Below, piece after piece: positions 12,001-23,399 of a stretch of 64,000 bases of DNA (within the stretch, counting starts at the first letter, position 1; each line of letters begins with the position of its first letter). The position numbers were made by a program, and so were the translations under genes. Source of the stretch: Echria macrotheca (Eukaryota > Ascomycota > Sordariomycetes > Sordariales > Schizotheciaceae). The stretch lies in assembly GCA_030411725.1 (NCBI GenBank), contig MU839830.1, positions 1,364,001 to 1,428,000 of the forward strand, in the 5' to 3' direction. Below the pieces are notes generated by a model. It ran no database searches, was not told the origin of the DNA, and was given only the letters and a program-made list of their open reading frames with translations.

Positions 12001-12669
12001 TACCAGGCTCAGGTCGCACCGCCGGGTCAGAGCCTCAACGATATTACCCAGGCCCGCATCCAGCAGCAGTACACGGCCATGCAAATGCAGGCCCAGGCCC
12101 ATGCCCAAGCATCGCAGATGACCATGATGCCCATGGCGACGGGTATGCCAGGGCAGCCTTTCCCGAACCAGTTTATGCCCCAACCCACCGGCATGATGAA
12201 CGGTCCGCCCATGCAGATGGGGATGCAGCCGCAGCCGACCGGGTTTGGTTTTGGGCAGCCGCCTCAGCCGCCACAGCCGCAAGGGTTCGGCGTTAACTCT
12301 TTCCTTCCGCCGCCTCTCGAGCCGCAGCGGACGGCCGTTCCGTCGATGCAGGTGCCGCAGCCGACCGGTATTCCACCTATGCAACCACAACCAACTGGGT
12401 TTGGATTCGGACAGCCGCCGCAGCAGCCACAAGGATTTGGGATGGGTGGTGGTGTTAGCGGGTTACAGGCGCCTGTGCAGCCGCTCGTTCCGCAGAAGAC
12501 GGGACCGCCTCCGCCCGTACGGTTTGGCGTGAGTGCCGAAGCCAAGAAGCTCGCGCCGCAGCCGACCGGCAGGAGGGCGAACCTTGCCGCTGCTAGTAAG
12601 TTATTGGGTGGTTGTTATCTGTGACATTGCTAACAGAATATAGCCCCGCAGAATCCATTCGGCTTTTAG
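9050..12669 (+). CDS. SLA1: Actin cytoskeleton-regulatory endocytic protein Sla1
   Basis: A 1147-residue endocytic coat adaptor that links cargo, clathrin and actin-patch proteins. Exons are 9050-9247, 9312-10731, 10796-12595 and 12644-12669; the last codes only the terminal TPQNPFGF. Two SH3 domains lie at residues ~5-65 and ~67-130, a Pro-rich linker follows, and a third SH3 spans ~383-442 (KRGKVLYDFMAQGDDEVT). The SHD1 cargo-binding domain is at ~545-600 (WTDRTGTFSVEAQFLG) and a SAM-like SHD2 at ~640-706. The C-terminal third is Pro/Gln-rich with about nine QxTG-type repeats, which in yeast are phosphorylated by Prk1/Ark1 kinases. Order and content match Sla1 fully. Confidence 0.94.
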
Positions 12670-14222
12670 TACCCCGAGAAGGATGCTGGCTTTTGAGAGG
12701 GTCGACAATGATGTGTATAGCTGAGTAATTAGAGTCCGGATGAAGGATAGCGTTGGGCGGGCCGAAGTTGAGGGTAAGAGAGGGGGTGTGGGCATTGCCG
12801 GGTGTTGTCGAGTTGACGTTTTTAACTACCTTTCGTGGAGAGACTTTTTTCCAAGAGAACAGACGTAGCGATATTAGTATTACTGCATAGCTGTATTGCC
12901 GTAGAGCTAGCGGTGTTTGGTTTGTTTGATTCACGGATGTGATTTGGTGACGGTTTTGATGGTGTAGATACTCGCGGCTGACGTGAAGACGATGTTTCTC
13001 GCGATGTCGAGGGTTCGAGAATGTATGCAGCGGAACCGAGGTCGAGGGGAGAGGAATAAAACAACGAGACTGGAACTTTGTGGTATCTCATTTCGTGATT
13101 CATAATCTCGTGTTGGGATATAATGTTCCCTCTCATGATGATTAGTAGTTCTGAACTAGTGGTTAGTCATGCGTCATTTAGCTTGTATGGCTTGACTGGC
13201 GATTTGTCTTGTTATATGTGGCCATGTGGAACACATGAATTGTTAAAGGGGTTGTGGCGGAAGGGTGGGGGGGTTCTGATAGTTTGGGTAGGTTACTTTT
13301 ATCTACCTGTCTGGTGGTTATGGACGAGATGTATTCCCTAAATAAACGGGATGCTGTAGGCAGGTATATATAGCCTCGCATTCACATTGAGCGGGAGCAG
13401 GAATAAGGGAAACATCTCATGCCTTTTTCCACTCAGCACCCACTGACAACTGGACCGGCTGGTAGTCTGAGTTACATTATGTATATATGTACCTCTGTGT
13501 GGTATGTCATTCGGCCCCGTAGTAGTTTTACAAGCCATATCCTAGACTAGATACCTAGACTAGCTGGTGTATATTCCCATCCCTATTCCCATCCCCATTG
13601 CACTTCCACAATATACCAGGTACCGGTAACTTCGGACATCGGCAAGGCGGGCTAGCTTGGGAGGCAGGTAGGCTTTGGACGGGCTCAGTACCCGGTACCC
13701 GGCATCCCTTTCTGGAGCCCCTTGCTCCAGCTCCATACTCTCTACCTCAGATCCGGGCTTTGGAAATAAACGGCCAACGGGAGGAGGGAATGTGGACGAA
13801 TGGTGAATTACAATGCAGTCTACGGGACATCTGATCAGAGGGAAGAGGAAAAGAAGGTACCACTCTACCTACTCAACACCCAAGCGGGATCGAATAATCG
13901 TCAACCTCTGACTTGGACGTGAATACGTCGCGGGACACCAGTGTCATATCATAAATAGGTGTGAACTGGACTCGTTGACAATAATGTGAACATGACTTCC
14001 AGCCGGAGCTCAAGTATGTCCTTCCAACGAGCTACACGCTCGTCTTTCCACCATCCGCGTCTAGGCAGCCATCGCTTTGCGAATACCTCCATCAAGCGCA
14101 TTATCCAAGACTGATAGAACCACACAGTTACAAAACTTATAACTTCTAGTTCGACATTATACCCACATCATGAAGCCACGCACCAAATCCATGCACCAGC
14201 TACCACCTGACCTCTCACCAAA
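12670..14222. other. Intergenic region between convergent genes
   Basis: About 1.55 kb, AT-richer than its flanks, between the 3' ends of SLA1 and the TLC gene. It contains small local repeats, such as two copies of CCTAGACTAG near 13541-13563 and repeated CCCATCCC/ATTCCCATCC at 13575-13600. I see no coding structure. Confidence 0.5.
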
Positions 14223-15412
14223 TTACTGAATAGTCCCATCCCTCAACTCCTCGCTATCCGGAATGACATCCTCAATCGAATGCTGCCGCCGATGCTTAAT
14301 CGCCACCTTGCCATCCCGCCCCGACACCACGGCCGTCGGCTTCCCATCGGGCCCGATAGCCGTCTTGGCGCCGCCGTCCTCCTCCTTCGCGACGGGAGGC
14401 GTCTCGAACCGCTTCCGCACGGCCGCGATCATCTTGACGAACCAGTGCCAGTTGAGCGCGTTGAGCGTCAGGTTGCTCACCACGTACACGCCCGCCAGCC
14501 AGGCGGGGATGGGCGTGGCCTCGCGCACAAACATCATGGGGAACTCGTTGATCTTATCGGCGAGCGTCGTAACCGTGGTCGTCGTGCTGTTCGCAGCGAG
14601 GGACAGCGCCGCCGACACGTAGCCCGCGTCCGGGGCGTTGTTGACGGCCTGCCACATGTCCTTGTAGACGACCCACGACTGGTAGCTTCCCCATACCAGA
14701 CGGCAGGACGCAAAAGTGAACAGCAGGGCGATGCCGTTGTACAGCTGGGCGCGCGAGCCCGTCATGTTCAGTTTGTCGAAGAACCAGTGGATATTGAGGA
14801 ACGGGGTCGACAGCTCGTAGAGGATGAAGACGGTCGAGTAGTAGTTGAGGTACGGTCTCTTTTCTCACAAGTTAGACACTATTTTTTTTCTAGGGACAAA
14901 ACATGGGGGAAAAAAAAGGGGGGGGGACGAACAAATCCAAAGGTGTACACGGCCAGGGCGCTCACGGCGTGGGCCAGCAGTCCCATACCAAAGATGTCGA
15001 TATAGAGCAGGGTGACGATCAGATCCCACACAAAGTAGCCAGCCGCCAGAGCCTGGATAAAGGCCGAGGCGCCGTCGTAGGCCCAGACACGCTCCTGCCA
15101 GTCCATCTGGCGACGCTCGTCGTCGGCCCACATAACCCACAGCGCGAGGCCGTTGATCAGGGTGCTCTGCACGAGCGAGACGACGTGGGCGTCCCAGTTG
15201 GCCTTCTTGCCGCGCGCGCGCGGGTAGTACTGGGGGAAAAAGGCATTCGAGACCAGCGGCGACACGACGAGGTGGATGAAGGTGTAGAAGAGGGCGGCGC
15301 CCAGCACCTCGTGGACGTGCAGCGGCAGTACCGGCAGGTTGTACCGGTCTGCCCACGGCTGCACCGCCTTGCTGAGCGCCTCGATGGGCGGTATGGGGAA
15401 CGGGTCTTTCAT
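14223..15412 (-). CDS. TLC-domain integral membrane protein (TRAM/LAG1/CLN8 family)
   Basis: 371 residues in two exons, 15412-14933 and 14858-14223, joined at TTT|AGA to read YTFGFRPYLNYYSTVFILYELSTPF across the two halves. The 74-base intron is almost a pure C/T and A tract with a GTTCGT donor and an AAAAG acceptor. About seven hydrophobic helices run through the protein. The patterns HEVLGAALFYTFIHL, FVWDLIVTLLYIDIFG and STPFLNIHWFFDKLN are typical of TMEM56/TLCD-type TLC proteins in fungi. The charged C-terminus ends EELRDGTIQ. Family members act on or sense ER lipids, but I cannot name a substrate. It lacks the Lag1 ceramide-synthase HX6DD-type core, so ceramide synthase is unlikely. Confidence 0.78.
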
Positions 15413-16002
15413 GGCGAGAGTTGGATTCCGTAGTTGGAGCAGCAGCAGCTGAACAAAATCGAGAGGTGGTGGGGAGCCGACGGGGTTATATGGCGGGCTG
15501 GAGCGAGGCTGCTTGGCAAGCTGGGGGTCGGCGGGCGGGAGGCTTCCAGGCAGCCCGGTCGGTCGGTCGTGTGGTCACCACTGCAAGGAGGCTTCCAAGA
15601 GTAGAGCTAGTCACCAGGCACCCCGCGAAGATTGGTCACAGCCAGACTCGGTGCCGTCGCTAGGCAGGCGGGGGAGGCAGATGATAAATAACTATCAGCT
15701 ACAAGAAGCAGACGTGGGCACGGCCATGTGCACCGTCGTCATTCGTTGCCGCGTCGTCGACGTCAATCGTCAATTGCTGCACCTCGGCCAGGGGCCTCAT
15801 TTTTGTTGGGATTTGGCTTGGCGCCGTGCAGGGTGCTCACTGCGGGACTGCTCAGGGCTGCTTATCTTATCGCCGTGCTTGGCATCCCGCCCTCCAAGCA
15901 ACTGCTGCACAGTTACCGAGGTCCGCGTTATACGATGCTTCTCCTTCTGTATAAGATCTAACTATTACTACACAATCATGACCGGAATTATCTGTCTCCA
16001 GC
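15413..16002. other. Intergenic region
   Basis: Spacer between two minus-strand genes, holding the promoter of the TLC gene and the terminator of the unknown gene downstream. No repeat or RNA gene is apparent. Confidence 0.5.
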
Positions 16003-18941
16003 CTATTCTTCTCGACCCGACTCATCATCGGAAAACCATTTTGCTGCTGATGCATCCAACCGAGGCGGCGTGCCCTCGCTCTTCCCACTCTCTTTCGCCT
16101 TCCTCTTCTCTTGCTTCCGGCCATCAAGCCGCCGGAGCTGCTCTTCTTTTTGGTCGTTGGCGAGCCGCAAGGCCTTGAGCTTCTCGCGAGCAAGCTCGAG
16201 CTCCGCATACTCCTTAGATAGACTGCTATGAGGACGGTTGTCCTGCTGCTGACCCTGCTGCTGAGCAACCGAATACTCCATCCGTACATGATTCCGAGGC
16301 GCCGGTAGCCGGGGAGGCGCTTTCGACGTCGCATCGCTAGGAACCCGACTAGTAGAAGGCTCTCCATACTGATGGACCTGTGGTGCCGTCACCTGTCGGG
16401 GCGGGGGCCTCTCGGCGAATCCAAAATCTCCAGCCCCAAGAGGCGGCGGTGGATCATAACTGCTCGGAGATGAAGAGCCTGAACCGGACGGCTCAGTTGA
16501 TGATATGTCCTCCGACTCCCTAAACCAGTCGCTGAGCCCACGTGTCTGGATAGGACTTGTTCGTTGCTTTGGATGTGGCCTCGTCCTCGTCATAGCCTCT
16601 TTGGCGGGGTTTCCAGATTGCCCTGACTCCCTTTGCAACCGCCGTATTTCTTCCCGGCTTTCCTGTTGCTTTCCGTCCCATTGCTCTGGGACCCGATCGC
16701 TACCGTACTCGCCTTCCGAGACCAGTTCTCCCGATTCAGCGTATGCTTGTCTTTGCTGCCCCTTTGCCGCTTGGTGTGATCCCTGCTGGCCCTCTGAGTT
16801 GACAAAGGAAACCCGAGTCGCCCGTGGTACCGTGATATCGAACTTTCGGCTGAGGAATCTTTCAATCGTCTCGGGCAGCCTAGGCCCGTATACCGAAAGC
16901 TCGTCCTTACAGCGCTTTGTCGCGTCTTGTTCTTCTTCCAGAAATGACCGCCTGCCCAACTCGGCTGCGTTCGCTGTTGTCACTTCCAAAAACCCCTGAA
17001 TCATACTCCTTCCCCAGAGCAGCGATGCATGAAAGCCCCAGTTCAGGTAGGATCCGTCCGACGCGTTATCCAATTTTGAAAAATCTTGCAGGAGGCCCCT
17101 TTCGTCTTCTACACCGCCCACGGTCAGGTACTTGGAAAGACACGTGCAGAGGAAACCTTCCCTGTCACCTTGTACGTCTAGCTGCAAATGCGCCAACGTG
17201 TCCATGAATGGTCTTGGGTTCTCCGTCTGGAGGATGAGGAGTTTCCATGCGACAGCCTGGAGGGCTAGGTCACCGGTGAAATCGGCTGCCTGCACCGCCA
17301 CGTTCAAAGCGGTCCGTTGAGAAGGGTTCGAACTCCAGAGAAAGTCGGCCCACACTGGCCTGTCGCCGTGGCGAAAGGGGACGTAGATGGGTAAGTGAAC
17401 ACCGCCCATTGCGGGCCAGATGGGGATTCCATCATGTGCCGCGAATGTTCGCTCGTGGCACTTCACTGCGTCCTCCATCTCGACCACGGCGTTGGCCAGG
17501 ATGAACTTGATAAACGGACCGGTCGTCATGTGTTGGATATTGTGCTCTCGAACCCGCGCCGCCAGCGTCTTCGCATGCTGGAGAAGCATCATCCTTGGAC
17601 GGCCCGACGGTGGCTCTCCGGCTTGCTCCAGAATCAAAGACGTGAAGAGATCTAGCAGGCCTAGCGTGCTCGACTCGTCATAGACTGGGCAATACCAGTC
17701 TTCGACGATGCGTTCCAGTGCGTCGGGAACCGAGGACAAGCCGAGGAACATCATAATGGTCTCCTGCCAACCAAACACTGGGATCACCGAGACGAATAAA
17801 TCTCTGAAATCCCAAATCCGTTCCTCCCCAACGAGTTCGTGGTAGAGGTTCTGCCAGTTGTAGCACCCACTCGCCAGATCTCTAATTCTGTCCATCTCTG
17901 CTGTACTCGCCTGGTATGAAGCTTCATTGCAGTACCTCAAGAGGCGGAGACTGAGCGAGAGGGTTTGGAGCTGATCACGCGTAAGTTTCTGCTGTCTCAA
18001 GGCGCTCCAGCGGGCCATACCTCCGCTGAGCCGATACGATGAGAGCTATCATTTATGTTTGGCAACCCCTGGATTGCCGTCGTTAACGCACTTCCTGCGT
18101 ACGGTGGAAACCTAGGCTGGGAGAGAAGTTCCAGAAGCTCAAGGTTGATGAATATCTTGTGGAGATTGTCGCCTCCGCGTGAGCAGTCGAATTTGATCCG
18201 GGAAGACTCGGGGCGGCCGAGGAGTCTGGAGAAGCTCTTGTAGTCTCCAGAGCATAGAAGTGCTTCCGCATGCTGCACTAGAACGTAAGGATTATCGTCC
18301 AAATGTCCTAGGTTTGCCTTATAGTAATCCTCGGCGTCACGAAACCGGCCTAGACGCCTCAAATGGCAAAACTCCTCGAGTTCGAGATCGTAATCGTCAT
18401 GCATAGGCAGAGACAACCGGATGATCATGTCTCTTGACGCCTCTGAGGGGTCAAACACAAGATCGACCCTTCTCTTTTGGCCTGCTATAGGGGCCGCTTG
18501 CACCCTAGTGGCCTGAGGTGGACTTAGATGATGAAAGGGATTCCAGCCATCGTTGCTTGACGGTAGGTTTGCACCATCCCTATTACTTCCGGCTGGAGTA
18601 CTAGTGTATGTTCGTGTCTGTGGGTGGTGAGTAAGAGAGTGTCTTCTTGATACCCTCTTGCGGGGGAGTGTAGGAGACGGCCTTCCGCGGAAGACGAGAG
18701 CTTTGTGAGCTTGACTGCCATCAGCTGACTGAGCTTTGCTAAACCACGAGGGTTGAAATTGTCTTCGAGACGCCACGGACGGTTGGTCTCTTGGGTCCTT
18801 GTAGCTGGCCGTATCAAGAACCGTGGTTCCGGAATATGCCGATCGAGAAGAGGTCGAAATGCCGGTTGTGATGTCACGGTCGTCGCTGTCCTTGTCCCCC
18901 GAGGAATCCTGAACAGCTCTCGGGAGCTTCTCCGACGGCAT
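16003..18941 (-). CDS. Unknown ascomycete protein, 962 residues
   Basis: I do not recognise this protein. The model has exon 1 at 18941-18021 and exon 2 at 17970-16003, joined through a 50-base intron (GTATGG donor, CTTAC branch, ATCAG acceptor). The start is the ATG opening MPSEKLPRAVQ. Open frame extends further upstream, but only with weaker starts. Residues 1-200 are Ser/Arg/Pro-rich. Residues ~215-600 look helical and globular (HLRRLGRFRDAEDYYKANLG, WNLYHELVGEERIWDFRDLF-like stretches), perhaps TPR-like at first. Residues ~660-860 are disordered. A charged coil near the end reads AREKLKALRLANDQKEEQL and resembles a motif in the gene at 25945-27651. It is divergent from the next gene. Confidence 0.65.
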
Positions 18942-19493
18942 CGTCGTAAAGGCCGTGTCCCTCTCTATAACCACCCAAGCATGAGAAAGGATCGTTATTC
19001 TGATGAATCCTGGTGGTTGTAGGCCTCGCTGGCCGCCGAGAAGACGACAGTAATGCACACACTCCAGGTTATCAATAAGACATACGGAATATGCGTTATA
19101 CGACTTGGAGGGCTGTTGGTTCTCTAGCGGTAGGAGCGGCTGGTAGTTCGCGGGGTAGCTCTCCCCCAGCCTCGTCTGCCTGCTGAGATAACAAGGGGGC
19201 GCAGCAATATGCATAAGTTCCACGCAGCTTCGAGCTGTCTCATTGCAGCCGAAGGGGATGCTTCACGGCGAATCAGAAAAGCGAACAAGGGTTGCTGTGC
19301 ATAGGTAGGGAGTTCGGTGCTTAGCGCCAGAGGTCAACTCAGGGCCGTGGCTGAGGGAGCCGACATGTAATTGTCACCGCTGTATTAAGCGGCCGAGTTC
19401 CTCCCCGCAGTCAGGATCGTGGGATGAAGAGCGTGCAAAGTTGCCCATTGTCCGCTGTCCGAATCTACCAGTTCTCTGCCGTCGATTGGCAAC
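18942..19493. other. Divergent promoter region
   Basis: About 550 bases between two divergent genes of unknown function. The reading frame of the minus-strand gene stays open to about 19223, so its start could lie further upstream than annotated. Confidence 0.45.
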
Positions 19494-21270
19494 ATGGCGG
19501 ACCAGATCACTTATCCGATTTTGATGACCAAGGTCCAACGCAGGTACGGCCGTTGCGACTTTGAAAGATTCGATAATATAGCGTCGTCGCACATGCGCGC
19601 GGGTCGCGGCAAGATCGGTAAAGTCGACGTTGACTGCAAGTTCTTGTTCACCAAGTCGCAATGGGGCGTGCTTGGTGGGCACCCGGGCGGCATCATCTAT
19701 CTCGACCTTGACTTCCTCGAGCCTGCAGATTGCCGCTTGCAGTCAGCGACGGTTCTCGTTACCCTCGAAGAAGATGGGCGGCAGACGAACGAACCTGGGG
19801 CAGACGAGCCAGCTTGCCCCGTTAAGTTTACAGATCATTATGGCCCCAAGAGCCTCAGGGGCCCTGAGAAGGTGATGAGAACACGCCGGGTCAAGAAGCT
19901 CACGCCCTCTATTGTATGTGCCGCCCATTAAAGCTTCCACCTCTTACCCCAACGCCCAGCCAGAGTCACCAACTCTGCCGAGTTCAGGCCGTCCATTGTC
20001 TGAATGACATATGCTGACCTTCTGACAGCAAGTACTTGGAAATGGCGCGGGTGGGCTCGGAGTGAACATTGAGCGAACCGTCGAGAAAACAAGCAGGTGG
20101 AACCTAACGAGCCATATCAAGTCGTCTGAAGGGCACATCTGGTATAACCAGCTGCGGTGGGAGTTGAAAGAGAATTCCCTCGAGGACGAGTCGATGCGCA
20201 ACAACGTCATCCACACGGCGTTTGCTCTCGAGCATAACGCCAAGAAGTTCTACATGACGGTTAGCATTAGCGGTAAACTTGCCCATCGGTCAGAGAGGTT
20301 TAAGGAACGGTTGAAAAAGTTCGGCAGTAGTCTTGGTAAAGACGACGAGACCGTCACAACCGTTATTGAGTGGAAGAACGGGTATTCCTGCCCAAAGAGG
20401 CTCGACAGGATTGCTCAGGGGTTGCGGTTCGCCATGGAGGTCCAGAATCTGAGCAACACGCCAATGGAGATGCCCAATGCTTTCCCGGCGGCATTCGCAG
20501 CGGCGCCAACGACTCATGGACCAGAAGCGCCATTGGGCCGTTTGGAGGTTACTGAGCCGGAAATCTTGCCTGGGCTGGACGACGAGACATGGCCGCCGGA
20601 CAGCATATCGGCGATTACACCCGGTCCCCTTCAGGCGAGCAGTCGCCCCCCAAGGCCACCGGAACCGACAATGGAGAATATGAGCCTGGCGGCGGGGCTC
20701 GGCACTCCTCTGCTCGAGCTGCCGGGTCGCATGGCATTCGCACGATCCGAGTCGCGGTGGTCCAACTCGACCTTGGTCGAGAACGGGGCGGAAAGCAGCA
20801 GCGGTCGCAGTACTGTGAGAAGGCGCAGGAAAGGTTTTGAGGGAGAATTGGGCGAAGCACAGATCGACATACAGCGGGACGGGTCGCGGAGAAGGCGAGC
20901 CGATGTGTTTGGCTTTCTCATGTTGCTGACATGGCTCACCGACCTGGGCTTGTTGTGCGTGACCGTGCTTGCCGATGCACTCGGTCTGCCGTTGGAGACT
21001 TTCAGGAGATCGCCGCCATCAATTGGAAGGGAATTGTCGAGGCAGCCGGAGGAGCAGGTGAAGGCTTTGGATGAGGCGAGCGATGTCCAGGACGCCTCGG
21101 ACGTCGAGACGGTGGTGTCGCCCACTTCGAGCCCGGCCATGCGAAGGGAGGCATTTCAGCGCGCGCTGGAAGATGGGCTCGAAGATCCTCGCCGACGAGC
21201 GTATCTCGTACGGGGAGTCGGGAACCCATACCTATGTCCGGATACTGGCGAGCAGCTAGGGCTGTGTTAA
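19494..21270 (+). CDS. Unknown ascomycete protein with one hydrophobic segment
   Basis: Not recognised. Exons are 19494-19913 and 20029-21270, with a GTATGT donor and a TGACAG acceptor, giving 553 residues. The N-terminal ~270 residues look like a compact beta-rich domain (YPILMTKVQRRYGRCDFERF, GGIIYLDLDFLEPADCRLQS, IWYNQLRWELKENSLEDESM). The middle is Pro/Ser-rich. A probable single membrane helix lies at ~430-455 (FLMLLTWLTDLGLLCVTVLA), followed by an acidic tail. A tail- or loop-anchored protein is possible. It shares a ~550-base promoter region with the unknown gene to its left. Confidence 0.7.
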
Positions 21271-21787
21271 GATGTGTTGATGAGGGTTGGTGAAGAGAAG
21301 ACGAGTGTGACGTGTCTTGGCAGAGGTCGTCCACTGTCCAAGGCACTAACGATTTTGACTCGAGGGCGGAGGGTGCGACTCTTCGTCTGAAGCAGAATAT
21401 CCGATGGCGCCTTGGGAGAATTGAGGAAAAATATAACAAAAATTACTGATATATGTGCCCATTTTACTTTAAACGGATTCCAGTGCGGCCTTGTGAGGAA
21501 AGTCGCTAAAGGTAAGCTCCAAGCACCAGGGAGCAAAGATGGCAGCGCTGCGGGCGAGCCCCACTCTCGTGAAGACAGCCGGAGGTCACATGTCGACGAA
21601 CTACACCTCACGGCAAGAAGGAGATCGGAATCAAACACCATAAACCGTACCCATCCTCGCAATCGCCTGTTGAAACACACCTTTCAAATACCTAGTCGGC
21701 AGCGGGTTAGACTGTAGCAGAAGTCGCACGTAAACCGCGGTCGAATCCGCTTCGCAGTCCATTTCGACTTCACCGACACGCGTCAAT
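21271..21787. other. Intergenic region
   Basis: About 520 bases between same-strand genes. No repeat, RNA gene or credible ORF is seen. Confidence 0.5.
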
Positions 21788-23101
21788 ATGGCCGACATCC
21801 TCTATGAACTGCTGTGTCAGTCGGACCCAGCAGCTTCCAAGACTACCCCCGACCAGGCCTCTCTGGACTACCTCACTTCACTATCATCCCGCTCGCTGGC
21901 TTCACTTGCGACTTCGGAGCCCCAAGCCTTGTCACAGTCATCGCATGCTCTCCTGCTCTCACTGCAGTCCCTCTCCAAAAAGTCTCACAAGCAAATCATC
22001 GACTCGGCAGCACACCATGCTACTCTCACAACGACGCTTCCAGCCCTTGCAGCTAGCACAGCCGAGCTCCGGAACTCGATACCCAAGCTGGACGGCGAAG
22101 CAGTCCGCTTCTCCACCACGTACAACAAGAGCAGCGAGAACGACGTGCTGGCGCGCCGCAAAAAGGCCCTCTTACTCTCACGCAACGTGGAGCGGCTTGT
22201 TGATGTTCTTGAGTTGCCGACCTTGCTATCGACGGCTATCTCGACGGCGCCCGTCAACTACTCCTCGGCCCTGGACCTGAATGGCCACATTCGCAGGCTT
22301 CACTCTCTATACCCCAAATCTCCCCTCGTCACATCGATATCCACACAAGCAGACGAGTCGATGCGTCTCATGGCAGCCAACCTTATTCTTTCGCTGAAAT
22401 CGCCCAGCCTGAAGCTGGCCGCGTCGCTGCGGACGGTCAGCTGGCTACGCCGTGTTCTGCCTGACCTCGAAGCACCAGGGAGTGGTGTTCCCCACAAACG
22501 CCACGAATCCCAGGAGCGCGTACTCGGCGCCTTGTTTCTGGTCTGTCGTCTGGCGACATTGATGACGATGCTCGAGGCGCTCGAGCCCTTGAGGGATCTG
22601 GCAGATCAAGAGAAGATACGGCAAAAAGCTGCGGGCGGTGGGAATGCCTGGTCCGGGGGCCAACAAACGGAGCGATACCTCAAGAGATACATTGAGATCT
22701 TTCGGGAGCAGAGCTTCGCTATTGTGTCCATGTTCCGGAGTATATTCCCAGCCGCCACGACGCCCGGGGATAGCGGGACACCTGGGGCACATCGGGATCC
22801 ATTGGAGCCAATACCGGCTGCGTTGGCGACCTTTCCATTATACCTAGTCGATATGCTGTTGGAAACGCTACGGCTGTACCTACCAACAGTGAAGGATCAG
22901 GCCTCACGGGACAGTCTGCTGACACAAGTCCTGTACTGCGCCGGAAGTTTAGGTCGACTAGGAGGGGATTTCGGTCTGTTTCTTGCTACATTGGATGTTG
23001 GGAGCGAGGCAGAGGAAGAGTGGGTTGAGGTGGTGAAGCGTCACCGGGCGCTGGCAGGCCGGCTGGAGTCAATCGTGGGAGACCACAAGAAGGCAGGATG
23101 A
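21788..23101 (+). CDS. COG8: Conserved oligomeric Golgi complex subunit 8 (Dor1 family)
   Basis: A 437-residue, intronless gene. COG8 is a lobe-B subunit of the COG tether that keeps Golgi glycosyltransferases in place by retrograde vesicle docking. The Dor1 region is clear: LDYLTSLSSRSLASL near the start, SKKSHKQIIDSAAHH, then LLLSRNVERLVDVLELPTLL, YSSALDLNGHIRRLHSLYPKSP and RTVSWLRRVLPDLE. The length is shorter than animal COG8 (about 600) but in the fungal range. The C-terminal third is less conserved and I base the call on residues 20-230. Confidence 0.88.
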   Translation: MADILYELLCQSDPAASKTTPDQASLDYLTSLSSRSLASLATSEPQALSQSSHALLLSLQSLSKKSHKQIIDSAAHHATLTTTLPALAASTAELRNSIPKLDGEAVRFSTTYNKSSENDVLARRKKALLLSRNVERLVDVLELPTLLSTAISTAPVNYSSALDLNGHIRRLHSLYPKSPLVTSISTQADESMRLMAANLILSLKSPSLKLAASLRTVSWLRRVLPDLEAPGSGVPHKRHESQERVLGALFLVCRLATLMTMLEALEPLRDLADQEKIRQKAAGGGNAWSGGQQTERYLKRYIEIFREQSFAIVSMFRSIFPAATTPGDSGTPGAHRDPLEPIPAALATFPLYLVDMLLETLRLYLPTVKDQASRDSLLTQVLYCAGSLGRLGGDFGLFLATLDVGSEAEEEWVEVVKRHRALAGRLESIVGDHKKAG

Positions 23102-23267
23102 TATTTGCCTGCCTGGACCGTTCAATGGAATCAATCTTCAAAACAGTCCAACCGATAGACTCTATCACCTCGTGGCTGTATTAGTGTATTAGTGGTAGTG
23201 TTGTCCGTGATGCTCAAGTCATATAGAGAGCCGACACACTACCTGAGACTATAAGGAATCTGCAACG

Positions 23268-23345
23268 AGGCCTTCGTCACTGCCGTTAGGCCTTCGTCAC
23301 TGCCGTTAGGCCTACAATCACTGCCGTTAGGCCTACAATCACTGC
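23268..23345. repeat. Short tandem repeat, 20-21 base unit, about four copies
   Basis: Units start with AGGCCT. Two identical 20-base copies (23268-23287 and 23288-23307) carry the core TTCGTCACTGCCGTT. They are followed by a 21-base copy (23308-23328) and a partial copy (23329-23345) with the core ACAATCACTGCC. The A-A-B-B order suggests stepwise duplication. Confidence 0.9.
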
Positions 23346-23399
23346 ATTTCTCGCCCTCAGGGAGCCGATGATGAGCTGCCCGAGTCGCAGGCAGCAGAA

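Noticed and set aside
12670..14222. Search for a transposon relic in the AT-richer spacer
   Set aside because: No terminal inverted repeats, target duplications or transposase-like frames could be seen.
14859..14932. Reading the C/T-rich stretch in the TLC gene as coding
   Set aside because: It would place a stop and a poly-Pro/Phe run inside a conserved TLC helix; splicing restores FGFRPYLNYY.
17997..19223. Treating the two large minus-strand frames at 16-19 kb as separate genes
   Set aside because: A clean 50-base intron joins them in phase and neither half has its own promoter spacing.
23268..23345. Repeat array reminiscent of a CRISPR
   Set aside because: Units are head to tail with no spacers, in a eukaryotic nuclear sequence; it is a minisatellite.
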